DNA of 19,200 nucleotides from DASPKW01 sp038244055 (GCA_038244055.1 JBBRTW010000088.1:1-19200); one strand, 5' to 3'; shown: positions 6,635 to 14,384, counted from the stretch's first letter. Translations and numbers: made by a program. The notes: generated by a model not told the origin, from the sequence alone.

Positions 6635-8551
6635 TCAAACATCCAACTCATCCGCCTCTTCCGCCCGGTCCATGATGAAATGGAACCGCGCTGAGGCATC
6701 TTTTCCCATGAGTTCATTGATCACCCGATCCGTCGCCAGGGCATCGGAGATTTCCACGCGCAGGAGGCGGCGGGTTTTGGGGTTGAGGGTGGTTTCCCAG
6801 AGCACCTTGGGCATCATCTCGCCCAGACCTTTGAAGCGGGTGATCTCGGGTTTGGCGTTGCCTTTGGAATGCTGCTTGAGGATGCGCAGCTTGTCGGCAT
6901 CATCGGCGGCCCAGTGGGTTTCCTTGCCGATGTCGACGCGGTAGAGCGGGGGCAGGGCGATGAAGACTCTTCCCGCATCGATTAACTGCCGCATGTGACG
7001 GTAGATGAAGGTGAGCAGGAGCGTGGTGATGTGGTGGCCGTCGCTATCGGCATCGGCCAGCAGGACCAGCCGCTGATAGCGCAGTTTGCTGGCGTCGCAA
7101 TCGGTGCCCGCGCCGCAGCCCAGGGCCGTGACCAGGTCGGCGATCTCGCGGTTCTCCAATACCTTGGCGAGCGAGGTGCCTTCGGTGTTCAGCACCTTGC
7201 CGCGCAGGGGGAGGATGGCCTGGAGATTGCGGTCCCGGCCCTGCTTGGCGCTGCCGCCGGCGCTGTCGCCTTCGACGATGAAGATTTCGCTCTCGTCGCG
7301 ATTGTTGCTGGAGCAGTCGGCCAACTTGCCGGGCAGATTCAGTCGGCCGCCGGTGGCGGTTTTTCGGCTGATGCTGGCGCTGGCGGCGCGGCTGGCCTCG
7401 CGGGCGCGGGCGGCGATGATGATCCGGTTGATGATCGTCTCGGCCACGGTGCGGTTGTTGTTGAGCCACTGCTCCAGGGCCGGGCGGACCGCGCCATCGA
7501 CCATCGACTGCACCTCGGCGTTGTTCAGGCGATCCTTGGTCTGCCCCTGGAACTGCGGGTCCTCGATGAAGATGCTGAGCACGCCGAAGACGCCCTCGCG
7601 AATATCCTCGGCCGCCAGGGTGACGCCGCGCGGGGTGAGGTTATGCGTTTCGATGTAGTTGCGAATCGCCTTGAGAATGCCGGCGCGCAGGCCGTTTTCA
7701 TGCGTGCCGCCATCGGTGGTGGGGATGCCGTTGGCGTAGCTTTTGACCAGTTCCTCGGTGCTCTCGGTCCAGGCGAAGCACATTTCCATGCGGATGCCGT
7801 TGATCTTTTCCATCACGAACGGCTGCTCGTGGACGGGCTTGGAATTCTTCTCGGCCAGCAGTTTGCGCAGGAAAGCGAGGATGCCATCTTCATGCTTGAA
7901 GACTTCCTTCTTCCCGCCGACTTCATCGTTCCAGATGACCTTGAGCCCCTTGTGGATGTAACTGGCGACTTCCAGGCGGGCGCGGATGGTGTCGGCGTTG
8001 AACTCGGTGCGCGGGAAGATCTGCGGGTCGGGGTGGAAGAAAATCTGCGTGCCGGTGCCGCGGGCCAGGCCGAGCTTTTTGAGCTTGCCGGTGGCTTTGC
8101 CCTGGCGGAACTCCATCTCCCATTCCGCGCCGTCGCGCTTGATGGTGGCGACCAGTTTCTTCGACAGGGCGTTGACGACCGATGCGCCCACACCGTGCAG
8201 CCCGCCGCTGGTCTTGTAATTCCCGGCCTGGCCGTTATCGAACTTCCCGCCGGCGTGGAGCGTGCAGAGGATGATCTCGACGGCCGGCTTCTTGTGGGTG
8301 GGGTGATTATCCACCGGAATTCCCCGGCCATTATCGCGCACGGTCACGCTGGAGCCATCCTTGTGGAGCGTGACTTCGATCTCATCGGCGTGGCCGTTCA
8401 TGGCCTCATCGACGGAGTTGTCGAAGATTTCCCAGACCAGATGATGCAGGCCGGCGGTCCCCGTGCTGCCGATGTACATACCCGGGCGCTTGCGGACGGG
8501 GTCGAGGCCTTCGAGGACGGTGATGGAGGAGGCGTTGTAGGGGGCGGTCAT
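6635..8551 (-). CDS. parE: DNA gyrase / topoisomerase IV subunit B (ParE-like)
   Basis: This is the ATPase subunit of a type IIA topoisomerase, which passes one DNA duplex through another using ATP. It has KRPGMYIGS (21-29), the GHKL ATP site (EIFDN 41-45; DNGRGIP 73-79; GGLHGVG 116-122), QTKDRL (337-342), the TOPRIM motifs EGDSAGG (427-433) and DADSDGHH (500-507), and RFKGLGEM (572-579). At 638 aa it lacks the TOPRIM insert of E. coli GyrB. YKTSGGLHGVGASVVNALS and the N-terminal DNSVDEAMNGHAD resemble Gram-positive ParE more than GyrB, and the partner gene at 9230-11779 lacks a first-blade GyrA box; hence parE, though gyrB is possible. The start ATG has only a weak ribosome site. Codons are C-ending. 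It is downstream of the A subunit on the same strand, but two oppositely oriented genes lie between them. Confidence 0.95.
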   Translation of the reverse strand: MTAPYNASSITVLEGLDPVRKRPGMYIGSTGTAGLHHLVWEIFDNSVDEAMNGHADEIEVTLHKDGSSVTVRDNGRGIPVDNHPTHKKPAVEIILCTLHAGGKFDNGQAGNYKTSGGLHGVGASVVNALSKKLVATIKRDGAEWEMEFRQGKATGKLKKLGLARGTGTQIFFHPDPQIFPRTEFNADTIRARLEVASYIHKGLKVIWNDEVGGKKEVFKHEDGILAFLRKLLAEKNSKPVHEQPFVMEKINGIRMEMCFAWTESTEELVKSYANGIPTTDGGTHENGLRAGILKAIRNYIETHNLTPRGVTLAAEDIREGVFGVLSIFIEDPQFQGQTKDRLNNAEVQSMVDGAVRPALEQWLNNNRTVAETIINRIIIAARAREASRAASASISRKTATGGRLNLPGKLADCSSNNRDESEIFIVEGDSAGGSAKQGRDRNLQAILPLRGKVLNTEGTSLAKVLENREIADLVTALGCGAGTDCDASKLRYQRLVLLADADSDGHHITTLLLTFIYRHMRQLIDAGRVFIALPPLYRVDIGKETHWAADDADKLRILKQHSKGNAKPEITRFKGLGEMMPKVLWETTLNPKTRRLLRVEISDALATDRVINELMGKDASARFHFIMDRAEEADELDV

Positions 8552-8618
8552 TGGGCTATCGTCCAGATGTTAAGTTGCATCGAATTCTGCGGTGCACAGC
8601 CGGTTAGTGATCCAGAGG

Positions 8619-8624
8619 TATAAT
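8619..8624 (+). promoter_or_regulatory. Consensus -10 box upstream of the first HicB-like gene
   Basis: A perfect TATAAT lies 24 bp before the ATG at 8649, giving a start of transcription near 8631 and a leader of about 18 bases that includes the GGGAG ribosome site (8639-8643). No good -35 is seen at 16-18 bp spacing. The site lies in the 97-bp gap shared with the divergent topoisomerase B gene. Confidence 0.5.
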
Positions 8625-8648
8625 GAAGCAAGCTGGTTGGGAGCATTT

Positions 8649-8936
8649 ATGACTTTCCTCATCGCGATTCACAAAGACCCTGACAGTAGCTACGGAGTTT
8701 CAGTCCCGGATCTACCCGGCTGCATAACGGCTGGCGATACCTTCGATGAAGCCTTGATGATGGCCAAAGAGGCGATCGAACTTCACTTGGAAGGAATGCT
8801 TGATGATGCCTTGGAGCTTCCTGAGCCCACCAAGGACATCGATCCGCTTCGCAGCGATCCCGACTACGCGGATGCGATCTGGGGTGTCGTGAAAGTTGAA
8901 TTGGACTGGAAACGTTTCCCATCGGCCGCGGCATAG
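8649..8936 (+). CDS. HicB-like antitoxin-family protein, first copy
   Basis: The 95-aa protein begins FLIAIHKDPDSSYGVSVPDLPG, the hallmark of the HicB-like antitoxin family (PF15919, the former UPF0150 fold, a partial RNase-H-like fold), followed by AGDTFDEALMMAKEAIELHLEG and DPDYADAIWGVVKVEL. The ATG at 8649 is preferred over one at 8592 because GGGAG lies 5 bases upstream and because the family starts right at this strand. Full-length relatives go on after this point with a ribbon-helix-helix DNA-binding tail (KRINITLPE-like); here the protein ends about eight residues after the last strand. No HicA toxin gene is adjacent. The gene lies 12 bp ahead of a paralogous copy, in a pocket on the opposite strand to both topoisomerase genes. 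It may be a solitary HicB-fold protein rather than a working antitoxin. Confidence 0.85.
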   Translation: MTFLIAIHKDPDSSYGVSVPDLPGCITAGDTFDEALMMAKEAIELHLEGMLDDALELPEPTKDIDPLRSDPDYADAIWGVVKVELDWKRFPSAAA

Positions 8937-8948
8937 TTCAAACCAATT

Positions 8949-9221
8949 ATGTACTTCGCAGTTGCCATTCATAAAGACCCCGATTCGGACTACGGCGTCA
9001 CGGTGCCCGATCTGCCGGGTCGTTTCTCGGCCGGGTCGACTGTTGACGAGGCGATGTTGATGGCGCGTGCGGCGATGGAGCTTTATATCGATACTCTGGT
9101 CGAGGATGGCCGTGAGGTTCCCGCGCCGTCCGATATCGAAATTCTTCGCGGGAACCCGGATTTCGCCGATGCGATCTGGGCATTCATCAGCGTCGATTAC
9201 ACTCGAAAATCCGCAGCCTGA
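8949..9221 (+). CDS. HicB-like antitoxin-family protein, second copy
   Basis: The 90-aa protein is a paralogue of its upstream neighbour: both share AIHKDPDS-YGV-VPDLPG, an acidic MA/AMEL helix, PDFADAIW and a short basic end. It starts 12 bp after the first copy's stop, so the two are probably co-transcribed; the second has no clear ribosome site and may depend on translational coupling. Like the first copy it lacks the ribbon-helix-helix tail of full-length PF15919 proteins and has no HicA partner. The stop lies 8 bp from the convergent stop of the topoisomerase A gene, and no remnant of a lost tail is readable in any frame downstream. The conserved Cys of the first copy's PDLPGC is Arg here. 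Confidence 0.85.
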   Translation: MYFAVAIHKDPDSDYGVTVPDLPGRFSAGSTVDEAMLMARAAMELYIDTLVEDGREVPAPSDIEILRGNPDFADAIWAFISVDYTRKSAA

Positions 9222-9229
9222 TCTCGGCA

Positions 9230-11779
9230 TCATTGCCTCCCCTCCAGCGGCATCGGCACCGCCGGCTTCTCATAGATCACTTCCACAATCTGCCCGCGGC
9301 TGACAAACTCATGGCCCTTGCCGCCTCGGCCTGTGACTTTGTAGCGGGCGGTGTTGAGGCGCTGCTCGCCGCCCATGCTGGTCTTGACGGTCAGGGTCTC
9401 GCGCTCGCCGGTTGCGGTGATCGCGGCCAGGAGTTTGTCTTCCTTTTCCAGCTTGATAAGCAGTACGCCTTTGCCCGCGCCGGAGAGGAAGTTGATCTCG
9501 TCGCTCTTGCAGACCATCACGCGACGTTTTTCGCTGGCGGCGATGATGATCTCTTTTCCGGAGATGACGGTGGCGAAGACCACTTCCGCGCCGCCGGCGG
9601 GGCGGGCGTAGCGGCGGCCGGATTTTGTGGAGACTTCGCGGAAGGTGTCGAGACCGAAGCGCAGGGCGTAGCCATCGCTGGTGATGGCCAGCCCATGCAT
9701 CGCGGGGGCGGCATCGGGCTTCTTCTCATCCACCGCCGTCGACTTGAGCGACAGCAGGCGATCATCGAGCGAAACGGCCGAGACGATTTTCTCGCCGTCT
9801 TTGAGCTTGAACAGTTTCTGGATCGGCTCGCCGTAGCCGGTGGTGGCGGGGATGTCGATGATCCGCGCGGAGTAGGCGGTGCCGGTGCTGCTGAAGAAGA
9901 CGATGGTGGCGCGGGTGCTGCCGGCCACCAGGGAGAGAATGCGATCTCCCTCGCGCAGGCGGGTGGTCTCGGCGTTGATTTCCTTCTGCCGCTTGACCCA
10001 ACCATCGGCCGTCACCAGCACGTGATTGTCCTCGGCGACGATGAAATCCTCGGCCGAGTATTCGGTCTCTTCAACGGCCTCGATGCGCGTGCGGCGTTTG
10101 TGCTTGGGCTCCTTGCCGTAGGTGTTGGCGAGTTCTTCGATCTCGCTACGGACGATGCCCCAGCGGCCGGTGGCTTCATCTTCATCGAGCAGGCGGCGAA
10201 TCTCTTTCATGCGCTTGTTGCGCTCGGCCAGCTCTTCTTTGATCAGGTTGATTTCCAGCCGCGCCAGCCGGTAGAGCTTGAGTTCAAGAATGTCATCGAC
10301 CTGCTCGGGGTCCAGGCCATCATCGCGGGGCTTGCGCGGGCCATGGGGTTCGATGCCGTATTTCTTGAGAATGCGCGCGGCCGCATCGGCTTTGCCTTCG
10401 CTGCCGCGGATAATCTTGATCAGGTCATCGAGGATGTCGAAGGCGAAGGCAAACCCTTCGAGCGTATGCACGCGCTTGCGGAGTTGCTCGAGCTCGTGCG
10501 TGAGCCGTTTGGTGACCACCTCCAGGCGGAAGTGCAGGAAATGCCAGAGGATTTGCTTGAGCCCCAGCCGCTCGGGCCGGCCGACTTCGGGATTGTCGGT
10601 GGGGATCAGGCAGGTGAGGTTGACATTGAAATTGGTCTGGAGAAGCGTGTGCTTGAAGAGGAAAGCCATGACTTTTTCAGTCTCGGCATCCTTCTTCAAT
10701 TGCAACTCGATGCGCACATCATCCGTGCTGATGTCCTTTACATCCAGCAGCAGCGGCATCTTCCGGCTGTTCACGACATCGGCGATCGCAATGACCAACT
10801 CGGCTTTGTTCACGCCGTAGGGAATGCTCGTGATATTAACGATCTGGGCGCTGCGCGTGGCAGCGGCTTTTTCCCAGGTCGCGCGCATTTTGATCGCGCC
10901 CTGGCCGGTCTTATAGATTTCGAGCAACTCCGATTTGATGTTGAGCACCTGCCCGCCCGTCGGGAAATCAGGGCCACGAATGGCATCGTTGCCGATGAGG
11001 CGGTACTCGGCGATCTCAGGGTCGTCGAGGAGTTTGAGCAGCGCGTTGCAGATTTCGCCCAGGTTATGCGGCGGGATATTCGTCGCCATGCCGACGGCGA
11101 TGCCGGTGGAGCCGTTGACGAGCAGGTTGGGCACCTTGCTGGGCAGGACGACCGGCTCTTCGCGCTGGCCATCGTAGTTGGGGCGGAAGTGGACGGTGCC
11201 CTGGCCGATTTCACTGATCGTTTCGGCGGCGATGGGGGTGAGGCGGCATTCGGTGTACCGCATCGCGGCGGCCGGGTCGCCATCCATCGAGCCGAAATTG
11301 CCGCTGCCATCGACCAGCGGCGCTCGCATGACGAAAGGCTGGGCCATGCGCACGAGGGCTTCGTAGATCGAGCCATCGCCATGCGGGTGATAGCGGCCCA
11401 TGACATCGCCGACGACTGTGGCGCACTTGCGGTGTTTTTCGGTTGAGCGCAGGCCGTTCTGCCACATCGTGTAGATGATCCGGCGATGGACGGGCTTCAT
11501 CCCATCGCGCACATCGGGGAGGGCGCGGCTGGTGATGACGGAGAGGGCGTAGTTGAGATAGCGCGTCTGGGCGATCTCGTGAAGGTTGGCGCGATCCTCA
11601 CCGCCGGGGGGTAATGAGATGCCCGATCGTCCGCCTCCACCTCCGGATGAGCCACCGGCCAAGCCACCGCCGGCCGCAGTGGCCGCACCGCCCGCACCGC
11701 CCGCGCCAGCCCCTTCGGCCCCCCCGGTCGATTCGATGCGGCTTTCTTTTTCCTCACTGGCGGAACTCTTCACGGCCAT
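9230..11779 (-). CDS. parC: DNA gyrase / topoisomerase IV subunit A (ParC-like) with Gly/Ala-rich N-terminus
   Basis: This is the DNA-cleaving subunit of a type IIA topoisomerase. LPDVRDGMKPVHRRI (88-102), GRYHPHGD (128-135) and AAMRYTE with the catalytic Tyr175 (DNA-linking tyrosine, equivalent to E. coli GyrA Tyr122) are clear; EGFAFAFDILDDLIKIIRGS (441-460) is the tower/coiled-coil region. A beta-pinwheel domain follows from about 575. The GyrA box (QRRGGKG) expected in the first blade is absent there; only a late GRGGKG (817-822) remains, hence ParC-like. The start is firm: AGGAGG lies 6 bases upstream. This means the first 60 residues, mostly Gly/Ala/Ser from 19 to 50, are translated; they are an unusual addition before the normal start of the family (about residue 65). 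The gene has its own promoter with a palindrome and partners the B subunit at 6635-8551. Confidence 0.95.
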   Translation of the reverse strand: MAVKSSASEEKESRIESTGGAEGAGAGGAGGAATAAGGGLAGGSSGGGGGRSGISLPPGGEDRANLHEIAQTRYLNYALSVITSRALPDVRDGMKPVHRRIIYTMWQNGLRSTEKHRKCATVVGDVMGRYHPHGDGSIYEALVRMAQPFVMRAPLVDGSGNFGSMDGDPAAAMRYTECRLTPIAAETISEIGQGTVHFRPNYDGQREEPVVLPSKVPNLLVNGSTGIAVGMATNIPPHNLGEICNALLKLLDDPEIAEYRLIGNDAIRGPDFPTGGQVLNIKSELLEIYKTGQGAIKMRATWEKAAATRSAQIVNITSIPYGVNKAELVIAIADVVNSRKMPLLLDVKDISTDDVRIELQLKKDAETEKVMAFLFKHTLLQTNFNVNLTCLIPTDNPEVGRPERLGLKQILWHFLHFRLEVVTKRLTHELEQLRKRVHTLEGFAFAFDILDDLIKIIRGSEGKADAAARILKKYGIEPHGPRKPRDDGLDPEQVDDILELKLYRLARLEINLIKEELAERNKRMKEIRRLLDEDEATGRWGIVRSEIEELANTYGKEPKHKRRTRIEAVEETEYSAEDFIVAEDNHVLVTADGWVKRQKEINAETTRLREGDRILSLVAGSTRATIVFFSSTGTAYSARIIDIPATTGYGEPIQKLFKLKDGEKIVSAVSLDDRLLSLKSTAVDEKKPDAAPAMHGLAITSDGYALRFGLDTFREVSTKSGRRYARPAGGAEVVFATVISGKEIIIAASEKRRVMVCKSDEINFLSGAGKGVLLIKLEKEDKLLAAITATGERETLTVKTSMGGEQRLNTARYKVTGRGGKGHEFVSRGQIVEVIYEKPAVPMPLEGRQ

Positions 11780-11785
11780 CCGTTG

Positions 11786-11791
11786 CCTCCT
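11786..11791 (-). promoter_or_regulatory. Strong ribosome binding site of topoisomerase A gene
   Basis: On the minus strand AGGAGG sits 6 bases ahead of the ATG at 11779. It decides the start and shows that the Gly/Ala-rich N-terminus is part of the protein. Confidence 0.8.
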
Positions 11792-11930
11792 GAGCAGCCC
11801 GCCTCACCGGGCTCATGATCTGGTTCGTTTCCTGCCATCCCTGACGTCCTCCGGAGTGTCTCGGCCGCTTGTTTGGGGGGTCCGGTAACACTCGATTCAG
11901 ATGATATCGGCAGAGTTGCGGCCAATACTT

Positions 11931-11961
11931 TTCCGTACTTTTGTTAGGATATTGTACGGAA
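11931..11961. promoter_or_regulatory. Palindrome over the topoisomerase A promoter (possible operator)
   Basis: TTCCGTAC (11931-11938) and GTACGGAA (11954-11961) are perfect 8-bp inverted arms 15 bp apart. The right arm overlaps the proposed -10 box and the left arm falls just after the predicted transcript start, which is where a repressor dimer would bind. Its binding protein is unknown. It could also form a small stem-loop at the 5' end of the mRNA. Confidence 0.45.
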
Positions 11962-11979
11962 TCTCGTTTGGTTTTGCAA
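11951..11979 (-). promoter_or_regulatory. Sigma-70-type promoter for topoisomerase A gene
   Basis: On the minus strand TTGCAA (11974-11979), a 17-bp spacer and TACAAT (11951-11956) make a good -35/-10 pair. Transcription would start near 11944 and leave a leader of about 165 bases before the ATG at 11779. Confidence 0.6.
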
Positions 11980-12271
11980 GCACTAGATATTGTAGGACAG
12001 GGGCGAGGATAGCGGAGCGAAAGAATGGACGCAAGTCGGCTTTAAGTCATTTGTTAATATGATCTTGCAAATCGAAATGGCGAAGGAATTGTTGGGGTCT
12101 TCATTCCATCGTACGCGGTCTCAATCCATGGAGACGATTACGCCATATCCGGGATTCCGAAGGATACCATTTCAAAGGCGGAGATTCAGGCAATGAAGCG
12201 CGGCGTGCGTGGTATCAAGGATTGGCGATATGCGAATGGAACTGACATTGGTGTTTCTGCCGGGAGCGATG
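11980..12271. other. Spacer without a recognised gene
   Basis: The stretch is less GC-rich than the genes. GATATTGTA occurs at 11948-11956 and again at 11986-11994. From 12058 a stop-free frame (+1) runs through to 12438 but has no ATG, GTG or TTG until 12193 and merges with the wrong frame of the following gene; it may be a remnant or chance. No clear promoter was found for the secreted-protein gene. Confidence 0.4.
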
Positions 12272-13210
12272 ATGCGATTCTTGATGGTGGCAATTTGTGT
12301 CCTGGTGTGGGCGATCCAAAGTCAGGCGACGGACGAGAGTGCTGGCAAGATGAAATGGCCCGAAGGCCCCGGCCTTTCCTCCAAATACCCGGCCGACAAG
12401 GGGATCGGCAAAGACCCCGCCGTGTTCTTCGCCGATGATTTTGAATCGGGCGATCTCAAGAAATGGGATGATAAGGGCGGGACGATCGCGGTGGTGGCCG
12501 TGGGGGCGCATGGGGGGAGCAAGTGCGTCGCGACGCCGATGGAGAAGGGGAAGAACAACGGCGGCGAGGCCAAGAAGTGGTTCATGCCCGGGGCGGATCG
12601 GGTTTTCGCGCGGGTATATGTGAAGTTCAGTGAGGATTACCAGTATTGCCATCATTTCCTGTGGATGAGCGGCAATCCGCCGAAGGACAAATGGCGGAGT
12701 TTCGGCAAGGCGGGGCTCAAGCCCGATGGGACGTATTTCTCAACCGGGATGGAGCCGTGGTTCGCCTGGGGGAAGAATCCTTCGCCGGGGGAACTGAATT
12801 TTTATGCGTACTTCATGGACATGGGGGTCGACAAGAAGATGAACAAATACTGGGGCAACAGTTTCTTCCCGCCCGGGCCGGGCCGGGGGAAGGCGGGGGA
12901 TGAAAAGACGCGCGTGCTGCCGAAACTGGGGGCGTGGCAGTGTTGGGAATTCATGCTGGAGGCCAACGCGCCGGGGAAGGCGGATGGGAAGCAGGCGATG
13001 TGGCTGGATGGGAAATTAGTCGGCGCGTTCGAGGGGATCCGCTGGCGCGATGATGCGGCCATCAAGGTCAACTGCTTCTGGCTGGAGCATTATGGGTACG
13101 ATTCGGGCGATCCCACGAAGGGGGTGACCAAGGAGAAGCAGACGGTTTGGTTTGATGATGTGGTGATTGCGAAAGAGTACATCGGGCCTGTCGCCGACGA
13201 CAAACGGTAA
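12272..13210 (+). CDS. Secreted protein of unknown function, possibly ConA-like beta-sandwich
   Basis: The start is taken as ATG 12272, with GGGAG (12262-12266) 5 bases upstream; ATG 12209 and 12269 are also in frame, but only a start at or near 12272 puts the signal peptide at the N-terminus. MRFLMVAICVLVWAIQSQA is a classical Sec signal peptide with likely cleavage after SQA, so the mature protein of about 290 residues leaves the cytoplasm. DDFESGDLKKW, near mature residue 35, is typical of the first strand of planctomycete LamG/concanavalin-like domains; later Trp/Tyr-rich segments (FYAYFMDMG, WLEHYGYDSGD, VWFDDVVIAKEY) fit a carbohydrate-contacting beta-sandwich such as polysaccharide lyases. 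That is inference from overall look; I see no catalytic motif I can name. Codons are G-ending. A hairpin repeat follows 22 bp after the stop. Confidence 0.8.
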   Translation: MRFLMVAICVLVWAIQSQATDESAGKMKWPEGPGLSSKYPADKGIGKDPAVFFADDFESGDLKKWDDKGGTIAVVAVGAHGGSKCVATPMEKGKNNGGEAKKWFMPGADRVFARVYVKFSEDYQYCHHFLWMSGNPPKDKWRSFGKAGLKPDGTYFSTGMEPWFAWGKNPSPGELNFYAYFMDMGVDKKMNKYWGNSFFPPGPGRGKAGDEKTRVLPKLGAWQCWEFMLEANAPGKADGKQAMWLDGKLVGAFEGIRWRDDAAIKVNCFWLEHYGYDSGDPTKGVTKEKQTVWFDDVVIAKEYIGPVADDKR

Positions 13211-13231
13211 AAGCCAAGTGTAAAAACGGAA

Positions 13232-13303
13232 TAGCCACAGATGAACACAGATAGGCACAGATGTTTCAATTCATCCGTGGCTATCTGTGCGCATCTGTGG
13301 CTA
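13232..13303. repeat. 72-bp imperfect hairpin built of CACAGATG words
   Basis: The 22-base arms 13232-13253 and 13282-13303 pair at 20 of 22 positions, and the loop holds a further pair (CACAGATG against CATCCGTG, one mismatch). CACAGATG-type words recur in tandem within each arm. It lies in the gap between the secreted-protein gene and convergent malate dehydrogenase and may terminate both. The following bases (about 13325-13350, cctcagtgtctctgtggc) resemble another common spacer repeat of PVC genomes. Confidence 0.75.
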
Positions 13304-13368
13304 AAAAGTCTTCTCCGTCCGACCTCTGTGCCTCAGTGTCTCTGTGGCGAATGGATCGGTCGCGAAGC

Positions 13369-14349
13369 CTACAGCATCCCTTTCACCATCTCGCGCTCTT
13401 CGACCAGTTCCTTATTCGTTGCCGCGATCTTCTGTATCGCAAAATCGTCGATTGCCAGGCCCTTGATGACTTCGTAGCTTCCCGGCGTCGTGGTCTTGAC
13501 CGGCATGCCGGCCCAGACGTTGGGGTCGAAGCCGTAGTCGCCATTGCTCTTGACGGCGACGCTGTGGACCTTGCCCGGTGTCATCAGGTCGCGGACGTGA
13601 TCGACCAGGGCGTTGGCGGCGCTGGCGGCCGAGGAGGCACCGCGGGCGGCGATGATCGCGCCGCCGCGCTTGCCGACGGTTTCCTGGAATTCGCCGCGGA
13701 GCCATTCGTGGTGGCCGATGACACTGGGGACGGGTTTGCCGTTGATCTTGGCGAGATGGAAGGCGCTGAACATCGAGGGGGAATGGTTGCCGAAGATGTA
13801 GACATCGCTGACAGCGGTCAGGGGGACGCCGGCCTTTTTCGCGAGTTGGGTGGCGGCGCGGTTCTGGTCCAAGCGGACCATGGCGGTGATACGATCCGGC
13901 GTCAGGCGCTTGAACTGGCTGGCGGCGATCATGGCGTTGGTGTTGGCGGGGTTGCCGACGACGGCCACGCGGCAATCATTGGCCGAAACGCGGTCGATGA
14001 CCTGGCCCTGCTCGATAAAAATCTTGCCGTTGTCCTTGAGCAGGTCGGCGCGCTCCATTCCCGGCCCGCGCGGCTTGGCTCCGACCAGGCAGCACCAGTT
14101 GGCATCCTTGAACCCGATGGCCGGGTCGCTGGTCTGCACCATGTCCACCAGCAGGGGGAAGGCGCAATCATCGAGTTCCATGCACACGCCCTTGAGCGCG
14201 TTCATGGCCTTCTCGACGGGCACTTCGAGCAATTGGAGGATGACAGGTTGATCCGGGCCGAACATCTGACCCGAGGCGATGCGGAACAGGAGTGCATAAC
14301 CGATTTGACCGGCCGGGCCGGTGATGGCGACGCGGATGGGGGATTTCAT
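13369..14349 (-). CDS. mdh: Malate dehydrogenase
   Basis: The enzyme interconverts malate and oxaloacetate with NAD in the TCA cycle, in the cytoplasm. At 326 aa it matches the cytosolic-type (group 2) MDH. The NAD site is ITGPAGQIGYALLFRIASG (9-27) with E42 after LL binding the ribose; VGAKPRGPGMER (89-100) gives the mobile loop with R94 and R100; VVGNPANTNA (130-139); MVRLDQNRA (157-165) with D161 and R164; and IFGNHSP (185-191) with H189 as the proton acceptor. All catalytic residues of the family are present. The ATG at 14349 has a weak AAAGGT 8 bases upstream and a good promoter 36 bp upstream, so it is a single-gene unit despite following glutamine synthetase on the same strand. Codons are C-ending. 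Confidence 0.96.
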   Translation of the reverse strand: MKSPIRVAITGPAGQIGYALLFRIASGQMFGPDQPVILQLLEVPVEKAMNALKGVCMELDDCAFPLLVDMVQTSDPAIGFKDANWCCLVGAKPRGPGMERADLLKDNGKIFIEQGQVIDRVSANDCRVAVVGNPANTNAMIAASQFKRLTPDRITAMVRLDQNRAATQLAKKAGVPLTAVSDVYIFGNHSPSMFSAFHLAKINGKPVPSVIGHHEWLRGEFQETVGKRGGAIIAARGASSAASAANALVDHVRDLMTPGKVHSVAVKSNGDYGFDPNVWAGMPVKTTTPGSYEVIKGLAIDDFAIQKIAATNKELVEEREMVKGML

Positions 14350-14384
14350 GGTGGTTGACCTTTCGTTTGTGTTACCGGATGCCG

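Noticed and set aside
6995..8623. 542-codon open frame antisense to the topoisomerase B gene
   Set aside because: Same reason: a composition-driven antisense frame rich in Gly, Ala, Val and Asp, without recognisable domains.
8649..9221. HicAB toxin-antitoxin module
   Set aside because: No HicA-like frame was found on either side; both neighbours are topoisomerase genes.
9233..11446. 737-codon open frame antisense to the topoisomerase A gene
   Set aside because: It mirrors the conserved topoisomerase frame in GC-rich DNA, has no family motif or ribosome site, and the minus frame holds all catalytic motifs.
13261..14358. 365-codon open frame antisense to malate dehydrogenase
   Set aside because: The minus frame has every MDH active-site residue; the + frame begins inside the hairpin repeat.
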